From positions 1 through 14,917 of the forward strand of contig CAZDIO010000136.1 in NCBI GenBank assembly GCA_964505555.1: 14,917 bases of DNA. Direction: 5' to 3'. The notes under the pieces were generated by a model. That model worked only from the letters and a program-made list of their open reading frames with translations, was not told where the DNA came from and ran no database searches. The DNA is from CAZDIO01 sp964505555 (GTDB lineage Bacteria > Bdellovibrionota_C > UBA2361 > SZUA-149 > CAZDIO01). Shown in pieces: positions 1-6,676 of the stretch. Position 1 is the first letter of the stretch, and each line of letters opens with the position of its first letter. Both the position numbers and the translations under genes were made by a program.

Positions 1-12
1 TAAGAAGTATTT

Positions 13-98
13 TAACACAGAGTTTCACGGAGTCTCACAGAGTGAAGAAAAAAAGTTAATGAATTTAACTCTGTGGAACTCCGTGAAACTCTGTGTTA
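13..98. repeat. Long inverted repeat (31-nt arms) upstream of the cysteine-rich gene
   Basis: Arms at 13-43 and 68-98 are reverse complements with only two adjacent mismatches and enclose a 24-nt A-rich loop. The arms are built from repeated CACAGAGT / CACGGAGT units, so each arm is itself quasi-repetitive. Transcribed, it would form a very stable hairpin. The right arm is followed by only a short A-run on the plus strand, so it is not a classical plus-strand terminator. On the minus strand the stem would be followed by AAAATACTTCTTA, without a T-run. It is likely a REP-like or MITE-like dispersed element; similar CACAGAGA-type hairpins are familiar from many environmental genomes. No second copy occurs in this window. 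Confidence 0.8.
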
Positions 99-235
99 TT
101 CAAAAAAGGCTCGATAAACGCTTATCTTAATGCCATTCGGAACTGCTCTAGTATATACAGCTAGTTTTGCTATATTCATTCCCCTTACGTCATTTTTTGT
201 CTCAAGGTGTAACGAACACCAAGACAGGGGAGAAG

Positions 236-1921
236 ATGAAGCGAGACTGCAACGTTTGTGAGAGGTCTTTTGAGATTACAAAGGCTGATTTAGCCTTTTA
301 TGAAAAGCTTTCACCGATATTTAATAATGAACGTCAATTAATTCCCCCTCCCACGAAGTGTCCTGATTGTCGCCAACAGCGAAGACTGACCTGGCGAAAT
401 GAGAGAACTCTTTATCAGGCCCAATGCGATCGCTGTCAGGCAAGTATTATCTCTTTGTACTCTCCCCTAAAGTTTCACACCGTTTACTGTCAGGACTGTT
501 GGTGGAGTGATGGTTGGGATCCGCTATCTTTTGGTGTCGAAATCGATTTTGATAAACCCTTCTTTTTACAATACCAGGCACTGCAGGAAAAGGTCCCTCG
601 TCTTGCACTTTATAATCTGCATAGTGAAAACAGCCTCTATACGAACCATTCTTCAAATAATAAAAATTGTTATATGGGAGTGGCCTTTGGCAGTTGTGAA
701 GAATGCCTCTATGGCAATTGGGTACTGCACTCACGAGAAGTAGTTGATGGTCTCTACCTAGAGAGATGCGAGGGTTGTTATGAGTGCATCTATTGTCAAC
801 AATGTTATCAGACGTTCTACTCTTCGTACTGCCAAAATGTTAGTGAGTCGATGTTCTGCTTTGATTGCAAGAGCTGTGATCATTGTCTTGGGTGTGTTCA
901 ACTTCATCATCAACGATACCAGATACTTAATGAACCGGTTACCGAAGAGGAGTTTCAGCGAAAATGGAAGGAACTCCTTTCTTCGCGGGCAAAGATGGCG
1001 GAGTTTAAACAAGAGTTTGAAAAACTGAAATTAAACCGACCTCATCGCGGAACGCTTCAGATTAACTGTGTCGATTGCATCGGTGATGATCTCTATAACT
1101 CAAAGAAAGCCCAATTTTGTTTTAATTGTCGTGAGCTTGAAGATTGTCGGTACATGTTTGATCTTGGAAATAATAAAAACTCGATGGACTGCTATGAACA
1201 CGGCTGGCTTGTAAACAGTGAGCTTATATATGAGTGTCATGCGGGGATGGCGGGATACCGATTTCTTTTTTGTAACATCTGTTCTGATAGTAGGGATCTT
1301 ATCTATTGTGATCTCTGTGTAAACAACTGTAAAAACTGTTTTGGAAGTATCTCACTTAAAAAAGAAGAGTATTGCATACTCAATAAACAGTATAGTGAAA
1401 AAGAGTATGAAGAGCTGGTTGTACGCCTTATTAAAAAGATGAATGAACGAAGCGAATGGGGGGAGTTTTTTCCTTCTTCCTTATCTCCGTTTTCCTACAA
1501 CGAGAGTGTTGCTTCTGAATATTTTCCGCTTACAAGAGAAGAGGCGAAAAAGAAGGAGTTTCGATGGCTAGATTATGAGGCACCAAAACCAAAAGTTGCA
1601 AAACTTCTCTTAGCCCAAAATCTCCCCGAAAATATTACTGAAGTGACTGATGACATTCTTCAATGTGTCATTGAATGTGCGGTAACGAAAAAACCATTTC
1701 GCATTACAAAACAGGAGTTGTCTTTCTATCGGACCCACGGTCTTCCTCTTCCAACCCTCCACCCGGATGAACGGCATAAGGTAAGAACCAAACTAAGACA
1801 ACCAAGAAAACTGATTGCTCGTCATTGCGAGCGTTGTGGGAGAGAGATTCTCTCTACATATACACTTGATCGACAAGAAATTGTTTACTGTGAAGAGTGT
1901 TATTTGAAGGCGGTTTACTAG
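236..1921 (+). CDS. Cysteine-rich multi-zinc-ribbon protein of unknown function
   Basis: A 561-residue protein with many CxxC pairs and no signal peptide or membrane segment, so probably cytoplasmic and zinc-binding. An N-terminal module (residues 1 to about 90) starts CNVCERSFEITKADLAFY and carries CPDC, CDRC and CQDC pairs. The C-terminal module (about 475-561) repeats the same layout with CVIECAVTKKPFRITK, CERC and CEEC, so the protein is bracketed by a duplicated zinc-ribbon unit. The centre is a ladder of short Cys/Tyr/Asn-rich repeats (GCYECIYCQQCY, CKSCDHCLGC, NNCKNCFGS) ending twice in a YQILNEPVTEEEF / YCILNKQYSEKEY segment. I recall that last signature from conserved hypothetical proteins of candidate-phylum genomes. 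The ATG at 236 is chosen because AGGGGAG lies 3 nt upstream. The frame could open at TTG 167, but that adds 23 residues lacking the family start and has no ribosome site. Function is unknown; binding of nucleic acid or protein through zinc ribbons is only an inference. Confidence 0.85.
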   Translation: MKRDCNVCERSFEITKADLAFYEKLSPIFNNERQLIPPPTKCPDCRQQRRLTWRNERTLYQAQCDRCQASIISLYSPLKFHTVYCQDCWWSDGWDPLSFGVEIDFDKPFFLQYQALQEKVPRLALYNLHSENSLYTNHSSNNKNCYMGVAFGSCEECLYGNWVLHSREVVDGLYLERCEGCYECIYCQQCYQTFYSSYCQNVSESMFCFDCKSCDHCLGCVQLHHQRYQILNEPVTEEEFQRKWKELLSSRAKMAEFKQEFEKLKLNRPHRGTLQINCVDCIGDDLYNSKKAQFCFNCRELEDCRYMFDLGNNKNSMDCYEHGWLVNSELIYECHAGMAGYRFLFCNICSDSRDLIYCDLCVNNCKNCFGSISLKKEEYCILNKQYSEKEYEELVVRLIKKMNERSEWGEFFPSSLSPFSYNESVASEYFPLTREEAKKKEFRWLDYEAPKPKVAKLLLAQNLPENITEVTDDILQCVIECAVTKKPFRITKQELSFYRTHGLPLPTLHPDERHKVRTKLRQPRKLIARHCERCGREILSTYTLDRQEIVYCEECYLKAVY

Positions 1922-2061
1922 AGCCGTTTCACTTTAGATGTATCTCTGTCGTTGCGAGCGAAGCGAAGCAATCTCGACCCCTTGATGGTGATATGTGATT
2001 GCTTCGCGCAGCTTATCCAGCTCGCAACGACAGAGATATATCTAAAGTAGAATGGCTCTAG
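1918..2061. repeat. Palindromic dispersed repeat, copy 1 (complete), between convergent genes
   Basis: Arms at 1918-1959 and 2020-2061 are 42 nt each and complementary at 38 positions; three of the four differences would still allow G-U pairs in RNA. An inner stem pairs GCGAAGCAATC (1963-1973) with GATTGCTTCGC (1997-2007). The arms begin CTAGAGCC and contain CTGTCGTTGCGAGC. The element's first bases CTAG overlap the TAG stop of the cysteine-rich gene. The convergent tag gene ends 15 nt beyond the right edge, so the hairpin could help end transcripts from both sides, although no strong T-run follows. Related copies lie at 7530-7636 and at the window end. Confidence 0.88.
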
Positions 2062-2075
2062 AGCACAAAGTGCAC

Positions 2076-2660
2076 TTAGCGCCTCTTTTTATATTTAAAA
2101 CACCCAACCATGTGATCATCAACCATCCCTGTTGCTTGCATGTGGGCGTAGCAGATGGTTGAGCCGACAAACTTAAATCCACGCTTTTTTAGATCTTTTG
2201 ACATCGCATCTGACTGGGGTGTGGTTGCAGGAATTGTTCCCTTGGTGACACCTTTTGGGTTTCTTAGCGTTTTGTAATTCGTAAACTGCCAGAGGTATTT
2301 GTCAAAACTTTTGAATTCTCTTTGAACTTCCAGGTAAAGCCGGGCGTTGGTGATCGTTCCTTCGATTTTTTGGCGATTGCGGACAATGCCGGGGTTTTTT
2401 AGTAACCGGGTGACGTCTTTTTTTGAAAATGCTGCGATCTTCTTTGCGTTAAAGTTTTTAAAAGCTTCACGGAAATTTTCTCGTTTTCGTAAGATGGTGA
2501 TCCAACTGAGCCCTGCTTGGAATCCTTCAAGAATGAGCATTTCAAACAATTTTTGATCATCATGAAGAGGAACACCCCACTCTTCATCATGATATTTGCA
2601 ATAGAGCGGATCATCTCCGCACCACGAGCATCGCTTCTTATTAGGAACAAGGAGATTCAA
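2076..2660 (-). CDS. tag: DNA-3-methyladenine glycosylase I
   Basis: This 194-residue protein excises N3-methyladenine from alkylated DNA, starting base excision repair in the cytoplasm. It follows the E. coli Tag sequence along its length: RCSWCGDDPLYCKYHDEEWG, LEGFQAGLSWITIL, KKRGFKFVGSTICYAHMQA and DDHMVGC are all present. By alignment the structural zinc ligands correspond to C11, H24, H183 and C187, and the catalytic-pocket glutamate to E45. The frame opens at a TTG codon with no Shine-Dalgarno sequence nearby. Because family members have only a few residues before the first zinc cysteine, the start cannot be far off. The TAG stop of the upstream ferritin gene lies in the same frame, five sense codons before the TTG, so translation probably depends on re-initiation by ribosomes finishing ferritin. 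The stop (TAA) lies just outside the palindromic repeat. Confidence 0.95.
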   Translation of the reverse strand: MNLLVPNKKRCSWCGDDPLYCKYHDEEWGVPLHDDQKLFEMLILEGFQAGLSWITILRKRENFREAFKNFNAKKIAAFSKKDVTRLLKNPGIVRNRQKIEGTITNARLYLEVQREFKSFDKYLWQFTNYKTLRNPKGVTKGTIPATTPQSDAMSKDLKKRGFKFVGSTICYAHMQATGMVDDHMVGCFKYKKRR

Positions 2661-2675
2661 AATAGTTTTTAGGAT

Positions 2676-3179
2676 CTAGGTTTCAGCTTGAAAAGAGCGC
2701 GATCCGAGTTCTCGATCAAGCATCAATAAGCCTTGCCCACTATCTTTTACCAATTTCACAGACTCCAAAATGTCGGTAACGGAATCTTCCTCTTCAATCT
2801 GCTCAGTGATAAACCACTGCAGGAAGATATTGGTGGCATGATCTTTTTCAGTAAGCGAGAAACTCGAAAGATCATTTAAGAGCGTCGTAACATGTTTTTC
2901 ATGGGCGAGACTTTTTTCAAAAACCTCAATCAATGAAGAAAACGTTGTTGGAGGTTGCTCAAGAGGAAGAAGGGTCAGGGTTCCACCTTGATCGTTAATA
3001 TAATTATAAAACTTTAATGCGTGACTAAGCTCCTCTTGGAACTGAACATAGAACCAATTGGCAAAACCGTTCATTGATTTACGTTTACAGTAACCAGAGA
3101 TTGAGAGGTAAAGATACGCAGAATAAAACTCTGCATTGAGATGCTGGTTCAAACGCTCTTCCATCTTTTTTGAAATCAT
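2676..3179 (-). CDS. ftnA: Bacterial non-haem ferritin
   Basis: This 167-residue protein has the length and pattern of FtnA, which forms a 24-subunit cage that oxidises Fe(II) and stores it as a ferric mineral. The ferroxidase-centre residues are in place: E17, E50 and H53 (QEELSHA) for the A site, E94, and Q127 and E130 (TEQIEEE) for the B/C sites. The four-helix bundle sequence runs unbroken, with the FLQWFITEQ helix highly typical. There is no haem-ligand methionine suggestive of bacterioferritin. The start is the ATG at 3179, preceded by AAGGAG at normal spacing. A likely promoter with an extended -10 lies about 30-45 nt upstream. It is the first gene of a two-gene minus-strand unit with tag, 15 nt apart. 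No convincing Fur box was seen in the leader. Confidence 0.95.
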   Translation of the reverse strand: MISKKMEERLNQHLNAEFYSAYLYLSISGYCKRKSMNGFANWFYVQFQEELSHALKFYNYINDQGGTLTLLPLEQPPTTFSSLIEVFEKSLAHEKHVTTLLNDLSSFSLTEKDHATNIFLQWFITEQIEEEDSVTDILESVKLVKDSGQGLLMLDRELGSRSFQAET

Positions 3180-3215
3180 AAACGCTCCTTAGATTTTAAC
3201 TCAGTAGGATCGTAA

Positions 3216-3224
3216 ATTATATCA
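3216..3224 (-). promoter_or_regulatory. Putative extended -10 promoter of the ferritin-tag unit
   Basis: Read on the minus strand the sequence is TGATATAAT, a consensus -10 hexamer with the TGn extension. It is placed so that transcription would start about 30 nt before the ferritin ATG, leaving room for the AAGGAG site. No good -35 hexamer is present at 16-18 nt, which fits an extended -10 promoter. Confidence 0.5.
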
Positions 3225-3261
3225 GTCGTATTTGCAACCCCTGTCGTTGGAGGATTCATAG

Positions 3262-4152
3262 TCATGGAAGCACTGCCTGCAATGCCATACGAATGCTTTC
3301 ATGTTCAAAATGAAACCGTGTTGATTGGAGTTTGCTTGGGATAGCCCGAATACTAGAGAGAAACAGCACATCGGCCATTTCTCCAAAAATCACTCTCAAA
3401 ATCGGCGCTGGGAGTGAAAAAATTGTTGGTCGTCGAAGCATTTGCCCAAGGGTGTTGGTAAATTCATCATTTGTAATCGCGTTTGGAGAGGTAATATTTA
3501 CTGGACCAAAAATTGATGGTTCTTTAATACAATGAAAGATAGCACGTAAGAGATCGGTAATGGTAATCCAACTAACATATTGCTTTCCATTTCCAAGTCT
3601 TCCACCAAGGCCGAACCGAAACGGAATAAGCATTTTTTTTAAAGCTCCACCCTCCTTGCTAAGAACCATTCCAAAACGAAGATGAATAACTCGTGTGCTG
3701 AGCTGAGGAGAAAGTTGAGCTGCCTTTTCCCATGAAACACAAACTTGAGAGAGGAAATCATTACCAGGTGGCGCATCCTCAGTAATGATCTCTTCACCTC
3801 TGTCACCATAGAATCCAACTGCGGAAGCTGAGAGAAAAACAGCTGGAGGAGATTTGAGTTTTAACAGGGTTGAGGAAAGTAAAGTTGCACTTGTTACTCG
3901 GCTCTTAAGGATCTCTTCTTTTGTACGCGTAGTCCAGCGCTTTTCGGCAATATTCTTTCCTGCAAGATGAATGATGACATCAAAACCCTCAAGTTGCGTG
4001 CTATCAATTAACCCAAGGGCCGGATTCCAACTCATCGTATCAGCACCACCCTTACCTCTTACCAGGCGATAAACCGCATGGCCTTGATCTTTTGCATACC
4101 TTACTAAATGCTGACCGATAAATCCGTTTGAACCACTGATGAGTATTTTCAT
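3262..4152 (-). CDS. TIGR01777-type SDR family NAD(P)-binding protein (YfcH-like)
   Basis: A 296-residue atypical extended short-chain dehydrogenase/epimerase-like protein. The nucleotide-binding Rossmann motif is ISGSNGFIG (G7, G10, G13) at the very N terminus, followed by HLAGKNIAEKRW (62-73), a KxxIxxSR helix (78-85) and SASAVGFYGDRG (108-119), all diagnostic of this family. The C-terminal part (about 245-296), beginning near TIFSLPAPILRVIFGEMADVL, corresponds to the DUF1731 domain. Members are sometimes called cell-division inhibitor SulA-like or nucleoside-diphosphate-sugar epimerase, but the substrate is generally unknown and no enzyme activity should be assumed. The gene starts inside the 3' end of the VOC gene (ATGA, 4-nt overlap), so the two are translationally coupled. 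Confidence 0.93.
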   Translation of the reverse strand: MKILISGSNGFIGQHLVRYAKDQGHAVYRLVRGKGGADTMSWNPALGLIDSTQLEGFDVIIHLAGKNIAEKRWTTRTKEEILKSRVTSATLLSSTLLKLKSPPAVFLSASAVGFYGDRGEEIITEDAPPGNDFLSQVCVSWEKAAQLSPQLSTRVIHLRFGMVLSKEGGALKKMLIPFRFGLGGRLGNGKQYVSWITITDLLRAIFHCIKEPSIFGPVNITSPNAITNDEFTNTLGQMLRRPTIFSLPAPILRVIFGEMADVLFLSSIRAIPSKLQSTRFHFEHESIRMALQAVLP

Positions 4153-4496
4153 TGCTTGTTCTGAAATTGAGAGCGCACACTGTCTTTGGCAACGATCTCT
4201 ACGGGCTTTCCGGACGGATCTGAAAGGTAAGTAGTTTTCGTGCCATCTTTTTGTTCACGCAATTCACCCAAGGTGTGCGCATCATCTCGAATGTAGGCAA
4301 CATGGGCAGGTTGTTCACTGGGAAGTACGAGATGAAGGGTGAGGTTTGAAAATTCCAAAATCGCAAGTCGTGCATCTTCATAAACGAGATCGCACTGAAA
4401 ACTTGTAGTGTACCATTTAATAGATTTATCGAGCTCCGCTACGTTTATTGCCACGTGATGAATCTCATCAAGTTCGGATCTATTTTTCACGTCCAA
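4149..4496 (-). CDS. VOC (glyoxalase/dioxygenase-fold) family protein
   Basis: A 115-residue single-domain protein of the vicinal oxygen chelate superfamily. It has the two beta-alpha-beta modules: HHVAINVAELDKSIKWY at residues 13-29, and HVAYIRDD (65-72) with DPSGKPVEIV (93-102). Candidate metal ligands by fold position are H14, H55 or H65, and E100. The substrate cannot be read from sequence; the family spans glyoxalase I, antibiotic resistance proteins and extradiol dioxygenases. The frame opens with TTG at 4496, with AAGGAG five bases upstream, which supports that codon; GTG two codons later is an alternative. It overlaps the SDR gene by 4 nt, so the two form an operon. The upstream 200-bp region is shared with divergent rmuC. 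Confidence 0.85.
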   Translation of the reverse strand: MDVKNRSELDEIHHVAINVAELDKSIKWYTTSFQCDLVYEDARLAILEFSNLTLHLVLPSEQPAHVAYIRDDAHTLGELREQKDGTKTTYLSDPSGKPVEIVAKDSVRSQFQNKQ

Positions 4497-4596
4497 CGCT
4501 CTCCTTTATGGTTTTCATCATCCCTATCGTTCTTTATTACATATCTCCCTGTTACCAAAAATCTTTTCAGCAAACGCTATTTAATGATAGCTGAGA

Positions 4597-4625
4597 TTGG
4601 TAATATCCCTAGTCTTTGCTATATA
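4597..4625 (+). promoter_or_regulatory. Putative sigma70-type promoter for rmuC
   Basis: TTGGTA (4597-4602), a 17-nt spacer and TATATA (4620-4625) match the sigma70 pattern with ideal spacing, in the 202-bp gap between the divergent VOC and rmuC genes. Transcription would begin about 65 nt before the rmuC ATG. A GATAAT 8 nt before the ATG (4685-4690) could instead give a nearly leaderless transcript, but its -35 spacing is poor. Confidence 0.5.
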
Positions 4626-4698
4626 TTTAACCTCAGTTTCTTAAGTGCTAAGTGACCCGTTGAAAGAGAGCTTTTAAAAAAGAAGATAATCCACTGCC

Positions 4699-6141
4699 AT
4701 GAATACGATGTTTGATTTTCTTTGGCCAATAGCGGTAGGCTTTTTTGTTGGAATTTCGTGCAGTTGGTTGTTTTTTCGAGAGAGGATTACCCACCTAGCA
4801 CAGAAAGTTACCGCACCTCTTGATGCCGAACTTAAAGTTCTCTTTGAGCGCCTCGCTGCAAAAGATATCAAACTTCAAGAACTCGAGCTTGAAGTTGAGC
4901 ACGGTGAGAATGAGAGAACACAGCTCCTCCAGAGTAATGGCGATCTACTGCGAGAAGTTTCTGCTCTACAAGAAGCAGTTAAGAACTGGCAGGAGAAAAG
5001 AGAATTTCTCGAGGGGCTTGAGAAAAAGTTTCAAGACACATTTCAGGCGCTCTCTTCACAAGCGCTACGAAACAACAATCAATCTTTTCTTGAATTGGCA
5101 AAAACCACCCTTGAAAAATTTCAAGAAGGTGCAAAAGGCGACCTGGATATGAGGCGTAAAGCGGTTGATGATTTAATAAAACCACTTCAAGAGTCTCTTA
5201 CCAAGGTGGATACGCAGATTCAAGCAATTGAAAAGGAACGAAACACCTCTTTTGCAGTGCTTAACGAGCAACTCAAATCTCTTGTTGGGACACAGACGGC
5301 ATTAAAAGATGAAACAAGCAATCTTGTGAAGGCGCTTCGCGTTCCAAATGTCAGAGGAAGGTGGGGGGAGATTCAACTTCGTCGAGTTGTTGAGATGGCG
5401 GGGATGATCGAGTATTGCGATTTTATGCAACAAGAGTCGGTAGAGTCAGATGAAGGTCGGCTTCGACCAGACATGATCATTAAACTTCCAAATAAGAAAA
5501 ATATCGTCCTCGATGCGAAGGCTCCCCTTCATGCGTATCTTGAGATGTTAGATGCTGCTGAGGAGGGACAAAAGATTGCAAAGTTAAAAGATCATGCAAA
5601 ACAACTCCGCACGCACCTTTTTAAACTTTCTCAAAAATCATATTGGGAGCAGTTTGAGCCCACTCCTGAGTTTGTCGTTTTGTTTTTGCCGGGAGAAACT
5701 TTTTTTAGTGCCGCACTGGAACAAGATCCTGGCTTGATTGAAGAAGGGGTTTCGCAGCGGGTGTTAATCGCCACTCCAACGACGCTGATTGCGCTCCTTC
5801 GCGCGGTTGCCTATGGATGGCGTCAAGAACAGCTCGCTGAAAACGCACAACACATTAGCCAGCTTGGAAAAAGTTTGTACGACCGGGTACGTACCATGGC
5901 AAACCACTTCTCAGGGATAAAGAAAGGACTTGATCGAGCGGTAGAAAGCTATAACCAGACGGTTGGAGCTTTTGAGAGTCGAGTGCTTCCGGCAACTCGA
6001 AAATTCAAAGAACTCGGCGCAGGTAGTGGCGCAGAGATTGAGGTTCTCCAAATGATAGAAAAAGCTCCTAAACTCGTCGCTGTTCCCGATGAGAGCGTCA
6101 GTCACATACTTGAGAACGTTGTAACGATTGAGAGTGAGTGA
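4699..6141 (+). CDS. rmuC: DNA recombination protein RmuC family
   Basis: A 480-residue protein with the RmuC layout: an N-terminal membrane helix (residues about 5-26), a long coiled coil rich in Glu/Gln/Leu (about 30-210) and the RmuC domain (about 150-440). The domain includes VRGRWGEIQLRRVVEMAGM, RPDMIIKLPNKKNIVLDAKAP and LPGETFFSAAL. RmuC proteins contain a PD-(D/E)xK nuclease-like core; D258 and the D272-A-K274 motif fit the expected active-site strands. In E. coli, loss of rmuC raises inversion at short inverted repeats, so the family is thought to limit recombination at such structures. That is of note in a genome carrying palindromic repeats, but the link is only suggestive. The ATG at 4699 has no strong Shine-Dalgarno sequence; ATG 4708 is an in-frame alternative that still keeps the membrane helix. 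Confidence 0.95.
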   Translation: MNTMFDFLWPIAVGFFVGISCSWLFFRERITHLAQKVTAPLDAELKVLFERLAAKDIKLQELELEVEHGENERTQLLQSNGDLLREVSALQEAVKNWQEKREFLEGLEKKFQDTFQALSSQALRNNNQSFLELAKTTLEKFQEGAKGDLDMRRKAVDDLIKPLQESLTKVDTQIQAIEKERNTSFAVLNEQLKSLVGTQTALKDETSNLVKALRVPNVRGRWGEIQLRRVVEMAGMIEYCDFMQQESVESDEGRLRPDMIIKLPNKKNIVLDAKAPLHAYLEMLDAAEEGQKIAKLKDHAKQLRTHLFKLSQKSYWEQFEPTPEFVVLFLPGETFFSAALEQDPGLIEEGVSQRVLIATPTTLIALLRAVAYGWRQEQLAENAQHISQLGKSLYDRVRTMANHFSGIKKGLDRAVESYNQTVGAFESRVLPATRKFKELGAGSGAEIEVLQMIEKAPKLVAVPDESVSHILENVVTIESE

Positions 6142-6202
6142 TTTTCAAACATTCGCCCATTTTTTCATGTAAAATCCGATCTATCGCGAATTTCTCAAAG
6201 TC

Positions 6203-6231
6203 TTGTTGAAGTAAGTGGATTTGTGTATCTT
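6203..6231 (+). promoter_or_regulatory. Putative promoter of the RiPP cassette
   Basis: TTGTTG (6203-6208), a 17-nt spacer and TATCTT (6226-6231) lie in the 148-bp gap after rmuC, about 60 nt before the precursor start. The match is partial but the spacing is ideal. Bufferin-type operons elsewhere are often under an ECF sigma factor; none is encoded in this window and I see no convincing ECF-type site. Confidence 0.35.
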
Positions 6232-6289
6232 CACTGTATTTTCATAAACGGTATTTCATTTTTATTAATCATTAGGAGAAACGGTTTCT

Positions 6290-6601
6290 ATGGCACCGAC
6301 AAAAAAATTATTTACCACTATTGGAGCACTTGCAGTGGGAAGTCTCTTAGCTGGAAAAGTTATGATCACTCCCGGAATTGCATACGCAGGAGAACACGGT
6401 ACCGATGCGCATGCGGGTGAGAAGAGTTGTAGTGGTGAGGGCGAGAAGGGAAAAGTTGGGGATAAAAATTGTAGTGGTGACAAAAAGTGTGGTGGAGATA
6501 AAGGCTGCTCCGGAGAAAAAAGTGAGGGAGAAGGCCAAACCGATGGTGGTGAAGGTTCTCATGATCACGGTGATGATGAAGCCGCAGCTGAAGCTGAATA
6601 G
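6290..6601 (+). CDS. Secreted Cys-rich precursor peptide of an MNIO (bufferin/Hvf-like) RiPP system
   Basis: A 103-residue protein. Residues 1-33 form a Sec signal peptide: K5-K6, a hydrophobic stretch rich in Ala/Leu/Gly, and a likely cut after IAYA (A33). The remaining 70 residues are low-complexity and strongly hydrophilic (Gly, Glu, Asp, Lys, Ser). They carry four cysteines at 47, 61, 67 and 73 in the contexts CSGE, CSGD, CGGD and CSGE, the last three exactly six residues apart. Histidines occur at 36 and 41 and as HDH (91-93) before an acidic tail. A small signal-peptide-bearing Cys-repeat peptide next to DUF692 and DUF2063 genes is the bufferin/HvfA arrangement, in which the MNIO modifies cysteines to build a metal-binding product, usually linked to copper. 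The sequence differs from typical BufA/HvfA repeats, so subfamily and product are uncertain. AGGAGA at 6274-6279 is the ribosome site, 10 nt from the ATG. A terminator-like hairpin follows the gene. Confidence 0.88.
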   Translation: MAPTKKLFTTIGALAVGSLLAGKVMITPGIAYAGEHGTDAHAGEKSCSGEGEKGKVGDKNCSGDKKCGGDKGCSGEKSEGEGQTDGGEGSHDHGDDEAAAEAE

Positions 6602-6627
6602 TTAATAGATGTAATGTTGTAATAAAG

Positions 6628-6674
6628 AGAGCCGCTCAGGTGCTTTGGTAATGCAAGCACTGAGCGGCTTTTTT
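6628..6674 (+). terminator. Strong terminator-like hairpin between precursor and MNIO genes
   Basis: AGCCGCTCAGGTGCTT (6630-6645) pairs with AAGCACTGAGCGGCT (6655-6669) with a single bulged base, over a 9-nt loop. The stem runs straight into TTTTTT (6669-6674). This is a textbook Rho-independent terminator. It lies within the cassette, so it probably acts as an attenuator letting only part of the transcripts continue into the MNIO gene. The MNIO ATG begins 3 nt after the T-run. Confidence 0.9.
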
Positions 6675-6676
6675 AA

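Noticed and set aside
167..235. N-terminal extension of the cysteine-rich gene starting at TTG 167
   Set aside because: No ribosome site precedes TTG 167, while AGGGGAG precedes ATG 236, where the conserved Cys module begins.
2068..2077. Perfect 10-bp palindrome AAGTGCACTT at the tag stop codon
   Set aside because: No loop room for a hairpin, no T-run and no second copy; too short to call an operator.
3241..3249. CTGTCGTTG near the ferritin leader, identical to nine bases of the palindromic repeat core
   Set aside because: Only nine bases match, there is no opposite arm and no CTAGA end, so a chance match is adequate.
6347..6568. Reverse-strand and alternative-frame open frames across the precursor gene
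   Set aside because: Low-complexity GGT/GAA-rich DNA leaves other frames open; they lack ribosome sites and domain features, whereas the plus frame has a signal peptide and a good ribosome site.
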